Shown here one piece after another: positions 1 to 7,000 of a stretch of DNA of 8,350 nucleotides. A program made the position numbers and the translations under genes. The stretch lies in assembly GCA_945875045.1 (NCBI GenBank), contig CAMCIX010000054.1:1-8350 (forward strand), given 5' to 3'. The stretch is from an uncultured Clostridia bacterium (GTDB lineage: Bacteria > Bacillota > Clostridia > Oscillospirales > Acutalibacteraceae). The number at the start of each line of letters is the position of its first letter. The first letter of the stretch is position 1. The notes under the pieces were generated by a model. It made no database searches, was not told where the DNA came from, and saw only the letters and a list, made by a program, of their open reading frames with translations.

Positions 1-270
1 ATAAATATTAGGGCGGAGCGCGCCGACAGAGCCGCCGAAAGGCTTGCGGGCGGTTTTTCCGCGCTTTTAAATAATAACGAAGCGAGACTTTGCGCCCTTG
101 CGGCGGGGCTTGACGCACTTAGCCCCCTAAAGGTTTTATCCCGCGGCTACGCGGTCGCCCTGAAGGACGGCAAGACGGTAAAAACCGCGGCGGAGCTTAA
201 CAGGGGCGACAGTATAACAGTTAAATTTTCGGACGGTATCGCGGTCTGCGAGGTTAAGGAGAGAGAGTAA
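1..270 (+). CDS. xseA: Exodeoxyribonuclease VII large subunit, C-terminal 89 residues (partial)
   Basis: This is the 3' end of a gene that begins before the window; frame 1 is open from base 1 to the TAA at 268-270. Exonuclease VII degrades single-stranded DNA from both ends in the cytoplasm, and XseA is its catalytic subunit. The identifying signature is LDALSPLKVLSRGYA at visible residues 37-51, the hallmark of the XseA C-terminal region. It is followed by a short beta-rich tail (KTVKTAAELNRGDSITVKF, then DGIAVCEV) that matches the usual end of the family. Residues before the signature are rich in A, R, L and E, as expected for the long helical coiled-coil segment. The catalytic part and the N-terminal OB-fold lie outside the window. 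xseB starts 3 bases downstream, as expected for partners of one enzyme. The identification is firm because of both signature and neighbour. Confidence 0.93.
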   Translation: MNIRAERADRAAERLAGGFSALLNNNEARLCALAAGLDALSPLKVLSRGYAVALKDGKTVKTAAELNRGDSITVKFSDGIAVCEVKERE

Positions 271-273
271 TAT

Positions 274-480
274 ATGAGCAATAATACCGATTTTGAAAAA
301 TCGCTTGACGAGCTTGAAAAAATCGTTTCACAGCTTGAAAGCGGCGATATTTCGCTTGACGAATCCATAAAGCTTTTTGAGCGCGGAATTAAGCTTACAA
401 ACGATTGCCGTAAAACCCTTGAAACCGCGCGGCAAAAGATAACCTCTCTTACAGAGGAGGAGCGGGAAAATGGAGATTAA
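274..480 (+). CDS. xseB: Exodeoxyribonuclease VII small subunit
   Basis: XseB is the small helical subunit that binds the XseA coiled coil and is needed for a stable exonuclease VII. The 68-residue product has the normal family length (roughly 60-80). It carries the conserved core FEKSLDELEKIV at residues 7-18 followed by LESGDISLDESIKLFERG at 21-38, and ends in a charged helix (EEERENGD). The ATG at 274 is preceded by AAGGAG at 256-261 and a GA-rich stretch inside the end of xseA, so translation is probably coupled to xseA. The last 11 bases overlap the start of ispA, and the ispA ribosome binding site lies inside this gene. Nothing is missing or unusual. Confidence 0.95.
   Translation: MSNNTDFEKSLDELEKIVSQLESGDISLDESIKLFERGIKLTNDCRKTLETARQKITSLTEEERENGD
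455..460 (+). promoter_or_regulatory. Ribosome binding site of ispA, inside xseB
   Basis: A perfect AGGAGG lies nine bases before the ATG at 470. It sits in the last codons of xseB, so ispA is probably translated by ribosomes that have just finished xseB. It supports the 470 start over later methionines. Confidence 0.8.
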
Positions 481-1351
481 CAGTCTTTTTAAAGAGCTTT
501 TACCTAAGATTGAGCAAAGGCTTGATACACTTATCCCGGATAACGGGGAAAAATATTCTGCGGCGAAAAAGGCTATGCGCTATAGCCTGCTTAGCGGCGG
601 CAAAAGAATAAGACCCGTTTTACTGCTCGAATTTTACAAGCTTTGCGGCGGAGAGGGGGAAAACGCCCTTAATTTCGCCGCGGCTACCGAGATGATACAT
701 ACCTATTCCCTTATTCACGACGATCTGCCCTGTATGGACAACGACGATATGAGAAGAGGTAAGCCCTCCTGTCATAAAGCGTTCGGGGAGGACACCGCCC
801 TGCTTGCGGGGGACGCGCTTTTAACCCTTGCCTTTTCGTCGGCGGCTAAAACCGAAAAAATCCCCGCCGACAGGGTATTAAGGGCGATTTCCCTCCTTGC
901 GGACAACGCGGGAATTGACGGTATGGTCGGCGGTCAGGTTATGGATTTGGAGTTTGAAAAAACAGGAGCTGAGCCCGACGAGCTTAAAGAAATGTACCTT
1001 AAAAAAACCTCCTGTCTTTTAAAGGCGGCGGCGGTTTGCGGTTGTGTGCTTGCGGGCGCAGATGACGAGTATATTAAGTACGCCTGTGAATACGCCGACA
1101 GCTTGGGTCTTGCTTTTCAGATAATTGACGATATTCTTGACTGCACCGCAGATGAAAAAACCCTCGGTAAGCCGATTGGCAGCGACGAGAAAAACGGCAA
1201 AACCACCTTTGTCACCCTTTACGGAATAGACGGCGCGCGTAAAAAGGCGGCTCAGCTTTCCGAGAACGCTGAAAACCTGCTTGATAATTTTGAGGGCGAC
1301 AGTACCGCTTTAAAGGAGCTTACAAAATATCTGCTTAATAGAAGATATTAA
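470..1351 (+). CDS. ispA: Farnesyl diphosphate synthase (short-chain polyprenyl synthase)
   Basis: The enzyme condenses dimethylallyl diphosphate with isopentenyl diphosphate to geranyl and then farnesyl diphosphate, the precursor of undecaprenyl lipid carriers and quinones. The 293-residue product shows the whole family pattern: GGKRIRP at 43-49; the first aspartate-rich motif DDLPCMD at 84-90, in the bacterial form with four residues between the aspartates; RRG at 95-97; GGQVMD at 154-159; KKT at 178-180; the second aspartate-rich motif DDILD at 220-224; and KPIGSDEKNGKTT at 234-246. Tyr79, five residues before the first motif, fits a chain-length stop at C15, although C10 or C20 product cannot be excluded from sequence. 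The gene overlaps xseB by 11 bases, and dxs follows after 16 bases, so an early and a later step of isoprenoid supply are transcribed together. Confidence 0.95.
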   Translation: MEINSLFKELLPKIEQRLDTLIPDNGEKYSAAKKAMRYSLLSGGKRIRPVLLLEFYKLCGGEGENALNFAAATEMIHTYSLIHDDLPCMDNDDMRRGKPSCHKAFGEDTALLAGDALLTLAFSSAAKTEKIPADRVLRAISLLADNAGIDGMVGGQVMDLEFEKTGAEPDELKEMYLKKTSCLLKAAAVCGCVLAGADDEYIKYACEYADSLGLAFQIIDDILDCTADEKTLGKPIGSDEKNGKTTFVTLYGIDGARKKAAQLSENAENLLDNFEGDSTALKELTKYLLNRRY

Positions 1352-1370
1352 AAGGAATGTATAATAATTG
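1352..1370 (+). promoter_or_regulatory. Ribosome binding site and TTG start of dxs
   Basis: AAGGAA at 1352-1357 lies ten bases before TTG at 1368-1370. The only nearby ATG, at 1357, is in another frame, and no ATG in the dxs frame precedes the conserved N-terminal region. A TTG start is therefore the best choice. This 16-base gap is the longest between two genes of the block up to tyrS. Confidence 0.65.
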
Positions 1371-3194
1371 GAATATAAGCTGTTATGCAAAATAAAATCA
1401 CCCGATGATGTTAAAAAGCTTAATGAGGCGCAAATTTCGCTTTTATGCGAGGAAATACGCGAATGTATTATTACAACCGTCTCTAAAAACGGCGGTCATT
1501 TAGCCTCTAATTTAGGGGCTGTCGAGCTCACCGTCGCGCTTCACAGGAGCTTTTCCTCGCCCGACGACGCGATAATTTTCGATGTCGGTCACCAATGCTA
1601 TACCCACAAGCTTTTAACAGGTCGGTTTGATAAATTTTCCACCCTCCGCACCGAAAACGGGCTTTCGGGATATATGAAGCCGTCCGAGAGCGAGCACGAC
1701 CCTTTTATTACGGGTCACAGCAGTAATTCTATCTCCGCCGCATACGGTATCTACCGCGCAAAGCGGCTTAAGGGCGAAAACGGCACGGCGGTCGCGGTTA
1801 TAGGCGACGGCGCTATGACAGGCGGTATGGCTTACGAGGCGCTTAACAACGTCGGAAGCGGAAGAAATAATTTTATAGTAGTGCTTAACGATAATAAAAT
1901 GTCGATTTCGCGTAATGTGGGCGCCCTTGCAAGAAGTCTTACAAAAATGCGCAATAAACCCCATTATCATCACTTTAAATTTACCCTCAGCCGTATTTTA
2001 AACGCGGTTCCCGTTATCGGAAAACCGCTTTATAACCTGATTTATACAATTAAAGAGGATATTAAGGGGCTTGTTTATAAAAATAATTTCTTTACCGCGC
2101 TGGGCTTTAACTATTTAGGTCCTGTGGACGGGCATAACGTAAATGCTTTGGAGCAGCTGTTTGAGATTGCAAAGACCTATTCGCGCCCCTCGCTTATTCA
2201 CGTTATAACCACCAAGGGCAAGGGCTATTCCTATGCGGAATCCTCGCCTAAAAGCTATCACGGCGTTTCTCCATTTGACGTAGAAAAGGGTGCGACCGAA
2301 AGCGGCAAGTTAACCTTTTCGGACGTTGCGGGCGCGGCGCTTTGTTCCCTTGCCGAAAAGGACGATAAAATATGCGCCATAACCGCCGCTATGACCTCGG
2401 GGACGGGGCTTACCGCCTTTGCGGGGAAATATAAAAGCCGATTTTTTGACGTGGGTATCGCCGAACAGCACGCCGTAACCTTTTCGGCGGGGCTCGCGGC
2501 GGCGGGAATGAAGCCCTTTTTTGTGGTTTACTCCTCATTTCTTCAGCGCGGCTTTGATCAGGTGATTCACGATATTGCGATAGGCGGCTTTCCCGTAAGA
2601 CTGCTTATTGACAGAGCAGGAATTGTCGGCGAGGACGGCGAGACACATCAAGGGCTCTTTGACGTACCGTTTTTAACCTCGGTGCCTAATATGACGGTTT
2701 ATTCTCCCTGTTACTACAAGGAGCTTGAAAGGGATATTATCCGTGCCGCTAAAACAGACGCTTTCTGCGCTATACGCTATCCGAGGGGCTGTGAAAAGGA
2801 GGAGCCCGACTGTGATTTTTCTGAGGATTACACACTTATTAAGGGGAAGGGCGAAAAGCTTATAATAACCTACGGCAGGCTGTTTTCCGACGCGCTGGAG
2901 GCAAAGAAAAAACGTCCCGAGCTTAATATTTTAAAGCTTAATAAAATTTATCCTTTATCCGACGACTGCTTTAATGTGATTAAAGCCTTTAAAGAGGTGC
3001 ATTTCTTTGAGGAAAGCATTAAAAACGGAGGAATAGGCGAGCTTTGCGCGGCAAGGCTTTTAGAAGACGGATTTAGGGGTAAATATAAGATTCACGCAAT
3101 AGACGGAAAATTTGTTCCCTGTGCGGCGGTTTCCTCCGCAATAAAATTAAACGGACTTGATTCCGAAAGTATGCTTAAAGCAACAGAGGGTTAG
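1368..3194 (+). CDS. dxs: 1-deoxy-D-xylulose-5-phosphate synthase
   Basis: This thiamine-diphosphate enzyme condenses pyruvate with glyceraldehyde 3-phosphate to DXP, the first and flux-controlling step of the MEP route to isopentenyl diphosphate. DXP also feeds thiamine and pyridoxal synthesis in many bacteria. The 608-residue length is normal. Visible in order are GGHLASNLGAVEL at 42-54 with the active-site His44; DVGHQCYTHKLLTGR at 72-86; GHSSNSISAAYG at 116-127; the thiamine-diphosphate and metal motif GDGAMTGG at 146-153 with NDN at 174-176; LGPVDGHN at 250-257; GIAEQHAV at 363-370 with the catalytic Glu366 that activates the cofactor; and RAGIVGEDGETHQG at 416-429 with His427. The last third is the transketolase C-terminal domain. 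The start is TTG at 1368, and tlyA begins one base after the stop. Everything needed for activity is present. Confidence 0.96.
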   Translation: MEYKLLCKIKSPDDVKKLNEAQISLLCEEIRECIITTVSKNGGHLASNLGAVELTVALHRSFSSPDDAIIFDVGHQCYTHKLLTGRFDKFSTLRTENGLSGYMKPSESEHDPFITGHSSNSISAAYGIYRAKRLKGENGTAVAVIGDGAMTGGMAYEALNNVGSGRNNFIVVLNDNKMSISRNVGALARSLTKMRNKPHYHHFKFTLSRILNAVPVIGKPLYNLIYTIKEDIKGLVYKNNFFTALGFNYLGPVDGHNVNALEQLFEIAKTYSRPSLIHVITTKGKGYSYAESSPKSYHGVSPFDVEKGATESGKLTFSDVAGAALCSLAEKDDKICAITAAMTSGTGLTAFAGKYKSRFFDVGIAEQHAVTFSAGLAAAGMKPFFVVYSSFLQRGFDQVIHDIAIGGFPVRLLIDRAGIVGEDGETHQGLFDVPFLTSVPNMTVYSPCYYKELERDIIRAAKTDAFCAIRYPRGCEKEEPDCDFSEDYTLIKGKGEKLIITYGRLFSDALEAKKKRPELNILKLNKIYPLSDDCFNVIKAFKEVHFFEESIKNGGIGELCAARLLEDGFRGKYKIHAIDGKFVPCAAVSSAIKLNGLDSESMLKATEG

Positions 3195-3195
3195 A

Positions 3196-4005
3196 ATGAG
3201 CGAGAAAAAGAGACTTGATATTGCGCTTACAGAGCGCGGCTACGCCGAAAGCCGAGAAAAGGCAAAGGCGCTTATTATGGCGGGCATAGTGTATGTAAAC
3301 AACCAAAAATCCGACAAGGCGGGAAATACCGTAAAGCCCGACGATATTATCGAGGTTAGGGGAGAAACCCTAAAATATGTAAGCCGAGGGGGACTAAAAC
3401 TCGAAAAAGCGATGAAAAGCTTTGATATTTCCCTTAACGGCTGTATATGCGCCGATATAGGAGCGTCAACCGGCGGCTTTACAGACTGTATGCTGCAAAA
3501 CGGAGCTACAAAGGTCTATTCGATTGACGTCGGCTACGGTCAGCTTGCCTGGAAGCTTAGAACCGACAGCCGGGTTATAAACCTTGAACGCACAAATTTC
3601 CGCTATGTCACCCGCGAGCAGGTGCCCGACGAATTGGACTTCGCCTCGGTTGACGTTTCCTTTATTTCGCTGTACCATATTTTCCCCGTGCTCCGCACCC
3701 TATTAAAGCAGGGCGGCAGGGCGGTATGCCTTATTAAGCCGCAGTTTGAGGCGGGCAGGGAAAACGTAGGCAAAAAGGGCGTTGTGCGGGACAAATCGGT
3801 GCATATTGCGGTTATAGAAAAAATAGTTACGCTGATTAACGAAAATAAGTTTTCGCTTTTGGGACTTGATTTTTCACCGATTAAGGGACCCGAGGGCAAT
3901 ATTGAATATCTGTGCTTTATAGAAAAGAACGAAACCCCCGAAAACCGCTGTGAAATTACGGCGGAGGAGCTGGTTGAGGCCTCCTATAAGGCGCTAAAGG
4001 AGTGA
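3196..4005 (+). CDS. tlyA: TlyA-type rRNA (cytidine-2'-O)-methyltransferase with S4 domain
   Basis: TlyA-family enzymes methylate the ribose 2'-OH of cytidines in 16S and/or 23S rRNA; in Mycobacterium this gives capreomycin sensitivity. The older name hemolysin A is misleading. The 269-residue product has an N-terminal S4 RNA-binding domain (about 5-54), the linker YVSRGGLKLEKA at 61-72, then a FtsJ-like Rossmann domain with the SAM loop DIGASTGGFTD at 87-97 and DVSFISL at 153-159. Lys68, Asp153, Lys181 and Glu237 lie one position from the tetrad described for the mycobacterial enzyme (Lys69, Asp154, Lys182, Glu238), so it is probably active. I chose the ATG at 3196, with AGAGGG at 3185-3190 five bases upstream. 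An upstream in-frame TTG at 3157 would add 13 residues inside dxs, and these do not look like the family's start. nadK follows after 4 bases. Confidence 0.93.
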   Translation: MSEKKRLDIALTERGYAESREKAKALIMAGIVYVNNQKSDKAGNTVKPDDIIEVRGETLKYVSRGGLKLEKAMKSFDISLNGCICADIGASTGGFTDCMLQNGATKVYSIDVGYGQLAWKLRTDSRVINLERTNFRYVTREQVPDELDFASVDVSFISLYHIFPVLRTLLKQGGRAVCLIKPQFEAGRENVGKKGVVRDKSVHIAVIEKIVTLINENKFSLLGLDFSPIKGPEGNIEYLCFIEKNETPENRCEITAEELVEASYKALKE

Positions 4006-4009
4006 GAAT

Positions 4010-4855
4010 ATGAAGGTCGCGGTTTTGCCTAATCTTGATAAACGCGGCTCGGTGGAGGTAGTCGAAAAATTAGGCGTTATTTTAAAAAACGAGGGGATAG
4101 AGGGCTATCTTCCAGATAATATCGCGGGAGCGGACTTTAAGCATCTACCGGAGGAACAGCTCTATAAAACGGCGGACTTTATTATTACAATAGGCGGCGA
4201 CGGTACGATTATCCGCTACGCTAAGCGCGCCGCCTTTGAGGGTAAGCCGGTACTTGGTATAAACGCGGGAAGAATGGGCTATCTTGCGAATATCGAGCAG
4301 AACGAGTTAGAGCTTATTTCCAAGCTTAAAACGGGGGAATATTTTGTCGAAAACCGTATGATGCTCTCTGTAAGTGTGGTTGAGAATGGCAAAAAGTTAG
4401 CAGAGTATAACGCCCTTAACGACGCGGTTATAACAAGCGGCTTTATTTCAAGGATTATCGATATTTCGGTAGCAGTCGGCAGGGACTACATTAACTACCG
4501 CGCGGACGGACTGATTCTTTCCACCCCGACAGGCTCGACCGCCTATTCAATGTCGGCGGGAGGACCGATAATTGACCCGCTTACCCAGAATATGTGCATT
4601 ACTCCCATTTGCTCCCACTCACTTTCGGCAAAGCCGATTCTTTTAGGCACCGAAAACACGGTAAAACTAAAGGCGTATTCCAAAAAGCGCACCGATATTT
4701 ATTTAACGGTGGACGGCAGAAAGGTAAGCCCAATTCGCCCCTACACGGATATTTACATTAAAAAATCAAGACAGACAGCAAAGCTCTTAAGGCTTAACGA
4801 CAGGTCGTTTTACAAAACGCTTTCAATAAAATTCAGGGACGGCAGGAGTATGTAA
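4010..4855 (+). CDS. nadK: NAD(+) kinase (ATP- or polyphosphate-dependent)
   Basis: NAD kinase phosphorylates NAD to NADP in the cytoplasm and is the only known route to NADP in most bacteria. The MEP pathway encoded nearby uses NADPH, though its reductases are not in this window. The 281-residue product shows the nucleotide-binding motif GGDGT at 62-66, GINAGRMGYLA at 83-93, the NE/D motif as LNDAV at 136-140, YRADGLILSTPTGSTAYS at 163-180 with the conserved glycine-rich GSTAY, and SAGGPIIDP at 182-190. The N terminus MKVAVLPNLDKRG is the usual short bacterial form without extension. AAAGGAG at 3996-4002, seven bases before the ATG, sets the start. The stop codon TAA is followed with no gap by the ATG of argR. 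This position between tlyA and argR is typical of Clostridia; in Bacillus subtilis nadK lies elsewhere. Confidence 0.95.
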   Translation: MKVAVLPNLDKRGSVEVVEKLGVILKNEGIEGYLPDNIAGADFKHLPEEQLYKTADFIITIGGDGTIIRYAKRAAFEGKPVLGINAGRMGYLANIEQNELELISKLKTGEYFVENRMMLSVSVVENGKKLAEYNALNDAVITSGFISRIIDISVAVGRDYINYRADGLILSTPTGSTAYSMSAGGPIIDPLTQNMCITPICSHSLSAKPILLGTENTVKLKAYSKKRTDIYLTVDGRKVSPIRPYTDIYIKKSRQTAKLLRLNDRSFYKTLSIKFRDGRSM

Positions 4856-5311
4856 ATGAAAAGCAACAGACAGGAAAAAATACTTGAGCTAATTAAAAAT
4901 AAAATATTTTTAACCCAGGAGGACCTGCAAAACGAGCTTTTGGCTCTCGGCTATAACGTAACCCAGTCCACCGTTTCAAGGGATATTAAGGAGCTTAGAA
5001 TTGTTAAGGGACACGATTCGGAGGGCAACTACCGCTATATTGCCAACGAGCCGACAGCGGCTGTTATGCAGAATAGGGATCATTACCGCGAGCTGTTTTC
5101 AAGGGCGGTTAAAACCGTTGCGTTTTCCCTTAACAACGTGGTGGTTAAATGCTACACGGGTATGGCGTCGAGCGCCTGCGTCGCGGTTGACGAAATGTTC
5201 GGGGATATGATGTTAGGCTCGCTTGCGGGGGACGACACGATTATCATTGTCACGGCGGGGGAGCCGCAGTCGGCACACCTTACCGCAGAGCTTAACAAAC
5301 TTTTAAAATAA
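4856..5311 (+). CDS. argR: Arginine repressor ArgR/AhrC family
   Basis: ArgR is a hexameric DNA-binding protein that uses arginine as corepressor to control arginine synthesis and, in Bacillus (AhrC), catabolism. The 151-residue length is typical. The N-terminal winged helix-turn-helix covers about residues 4-65: RQEKILELI, then LTQEDLQNELLALGYNVTQ, with the recognition helix STVSRDIKELR at 38-48 containing the conserved Ser-Arg pair. The C-terminal oligomerisation and arginine-binding domain (about 80-151) holds GSLAGDDTIIIV at 121-132, whose Asp pair contacts arginine. AGGAG at 4844-4848 lies inside nadK, seven bases before the ATG, which directly abuts the nadK stop. No arginine biosynthesis genes are in the window, so its targets are presumably elsewhere, and I could not find a convincing ARG box nearby. 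recN follows after 12 bases, as in Bacillus. Confidence 0.95.
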   Translation: MKSNRQEKILELIKNKIFLTQEDLQNELLALGYNVTQSTVSRDIKELRIVKGHDSEGNYRYIANEPTAAVMQNRDHYRELFSRAVKTVAFSLNNVVVKCYTGMASSACVAVDEMFGDMMLGSLAGDDTIIIVTAGEPQSAHLTAELNKLLK

Positions 5312-5323
5312 CGGGGAAGAAAA

Positions 5324-7000
5324 ATGCTTAAATTTCTTCATATCGAAAACATAGCGGTTATTGAGCAGTCGGATATTGAGTTTTCAGAGGGCTTTAACGT
5401 ACTAAGCGGCGAAACGGGCGCGGGAAAATCAATAGTAATCGATTCGATAAACGCGGTTTTAGGCGAGCGCACCTCAAAGGAGCTTATACGCGCGGGGTGC
5501 GATACAGCCGAGGTCTCGGCGGTTTTCGGCTGCTTTGACGATTATACGGCGGGCGTGCTTGCAGAATACGGAGTAATGCCCGACGAGGACGGCAATATTG
5601 TAATAAGGCGGCGGCTTTCCGCGGCGGGCAAGGGGCTTATCAAGCTTAACGACCGACCCGTTACCGCTACCGAGCTTAAGGAGATAGGAAAAAGCCTTAT
5701 TAATATTCACGGTCAGCACGACAGTCAGGCGCTCTTAGACCCCGACAGCCATATAAATTACATAGACGCGCTGGCGGAAAACGGCGAGCTAATAACCAAA
5801 TATTACGCGGAATTTCGGGAGCTTAACAAAATCCGCAAGGAGCTTAATTCCGCCGAGACTGACGAGGACGAAAAACGCCGCGAAACCGACCTTTTAAAGT
5901 ATCAGATTAACGAGCTTGAATCTGCTGATATAAAAGTCGGAGAGTATGAAAGGCTTAAAAAAGAGCTTGAAATAGCTAAGAATTATCAGGCTACTGCCGA
6001 GGCGCTTTCTGCCGTCTGCACCGCCCTTAAGGGGGACGACGATTTTGACGGCGCGACGGCGCTTATTACCGACGCGCAGAAAAGGCTATTAGGTTTAAAA
6101 TCCGACGAATGGCGTGTTAGGTCGGAAAAATTGGCAGACGCGGTTTCGGTTATAGAGGACGTTGCCGCAGAGGCGCGGGATTTCCTTGACGGCGCAGAGT
6201 ATTCCGATATGGACGCGGACAGCATTAACGAAAGACTTGACACGCTTGACAGGCTTATGGTAAAATACGGAAACAGCGAGCAGGAAATGCTTGATTTTTT
6301 GACGGCGGCTAAGGTTCGGCTTGACGAGCTGGTATTTTCCGATCGCCGAATCGCCGAGCTTTCCGATCTGCTTGATAAATCCACCGAACGGCTTGTGGAG
6401 TTGGGCGAAAGGCTTACAAAATCCCGCAAAAAAGCCGCGGCGGAGTTTGAAACCAAGGTCTGCGGCATATTAAGCTACCTTAATATGCCCGACGTGCGGT
6501 TTACCGTTTCCATAGAAAAGGGGAGGTATACAAAGCGCGGGTGCGACGTTATAGAGTTCCTTATATCGGCAAACAAGGGCGAAAAGGTAAAGCCCCTTGC
6601 CAAAATCGCCTCGGGCGGTGAGTTGTCCCGCGTTATGCTGGCAATAAAAAGCGTCCTGCTTGATAGGGACAAGGTCGGCACTATGATTTTCGACGAGATT
6701 GACGTTGGAATCAGCGGCTACACCGCGGGCAAGGTTGGCACTCAGCTTAAAAAGGTTTCGAAAAACCGTCAGGTTATATGCGTGACCCATTTAGCCCAGA
6801 TAGCCGCAATGGCGGACAATCATCTTTTAATTGAGAAAAACACAATAGAGGGCAGAACCTTTACTAAGGTAGAGCCGCTTTCGTATGAGGAACGGATAAG
6901 CGAAATCGCACGCATTATGTCGGGAGCCCAGCTTACCGAGAATTTATATAAATCAGCAAAAGAGTTAGTAGACAGGAGTATGAATGATGACAATTTATGA
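5324..7000 (+). CDS. recN: DNA repair protein RecN
   Basis: RecN is an SMC-like ATPase that gathers broken DNA ends early in recombinational repair of double-strand breaks. The 558 residues fit the family (553 in E. coli). The N-terminal half-ATPase has LHIENIAVIE at 5-14, the Walker A GETGAGKS at 29-36, and the Q-loop region INIHGQHDSQ at 126-135. A long charged coiled coil runs from about 155 to 375, interrupted near 225-300 as in other RecN proteins. The C-terminal half-ATPase has the ABC signature ASGGELSR at 429-436, the Walker B TMIFDEIDVGISG at 453-465, and the switch histidine in VTHLAQIA at 487-494. The start is ATG at 5324 with GGGGA at 5313-5317. No LexA box was recognised upstream, so any damage control would act at the distant operon promoter. 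The last 17 bases overlap tyrS. Confidence 0.96.
   Translation: MLKFLHIENIAVIEQSDIEFSEGFNVLSGETGAGKSIVIDSINAVLGERTSKELIRAGCDTAEVSAVFGCFDDYTAGVLAEYGVMPDEDGNIVIRRRLSAAGKGLIKLNDRPVTATELKEIGKSLINIHGQHDSQALLDPDSHINYIDALAENGELITKYYAEFRELNKIRKELNSAETDEDEKRRETDLLKYQINELESADIKVGEYERLKKELEIAKNYQATAEALSAVCTALKGDDDFDGATALITDAQKRLLGLKSDEWRVRSEKLADAVSVIEDVAAEARDFLDGAEYSDMDADSINERLDTLDRLMVKYGNSEQEMLDFLTAAKVRLDELVFSDRRIAELSDLLDKSTERLVELGERLTKSRKKAAAEFETKVCGILSYLNMPDVRFTVSIEKGRYTKRGCDVIEFLISANKGEKVKPLAKIASGGELSRVMLAIKSVLLDRDKVGTMIFDEIDVGISGYTAGKVGTQLKKVSKNRQVICVTHLAQIAAMADNHLLIEKNTIEGRTFTKVEPLSYEERISEIARIMSGAQLTENLYKSAKELVDRSMNDDNL
6974..6989 (+). promoter_or_regulatory. Ribosome binding site and tandem starts of tyrS, inside recN
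   Basis: AGGAG at 6974-6978 lies five bases before ATG 6984 and eight before ATG 6987, both in the tyrS frame. A third ATG at 6980 is an internal codon of recN and is out of frame. The site falls within the last recN codons, so tyrS is probably translated by coupling to recN. The two possible starts differ by one residue. Confidence 0.75.

Noticed and set aside
228..232. Possible degenerate KMSKS motif in TyrS (KMGKT, residues 228-232 of the protein)
   Set aside because: KFGKT/KMGKT forms are normal for tyrosyl-tRNA synthetases, so this is not an anomaly.
1003..1009. Run of seven A in ispA as a possible frameshift site
   Set aside because: The codon phase does not fit the usual slippery heptamer, and ispA continues intact with all motifs.
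1614..1973. 119-codon open frame on the minus strand opposite dxs
   Set aside because: It lies fully inside a clear dxs gene, has no recognisable motif and mirrors dxs codon bias.
3157..3195. Upstream TTG start that would lengthen TlyA by 13 residues
   Set aside because: It lies inside dxs, has no good ribosome binding site, and the added residues do not look like the family; ATG 3196 with AGAGGG is better.
4823..4835. ARG-box-like sequence just before argR
   Set aside because: The half-sites are one base too close and one position mismatches; it encodes conserved-frame nadK residues, so chance is the simpler reading.
5186..5205. TTGACG followed by TATGAT as a possible promoter for recN
   Set aside because: The spacing is about 13 bases instead of 16-18, and both boxes lie in argR coding sequence.
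5986..6468. 160-codon open frame on the minus strand opposite recN
   Set aside because: The product is a serine-rich low-complexity shadow of the recN coiled coil; no ribosome binding site or domain is visible, and recN is certain.
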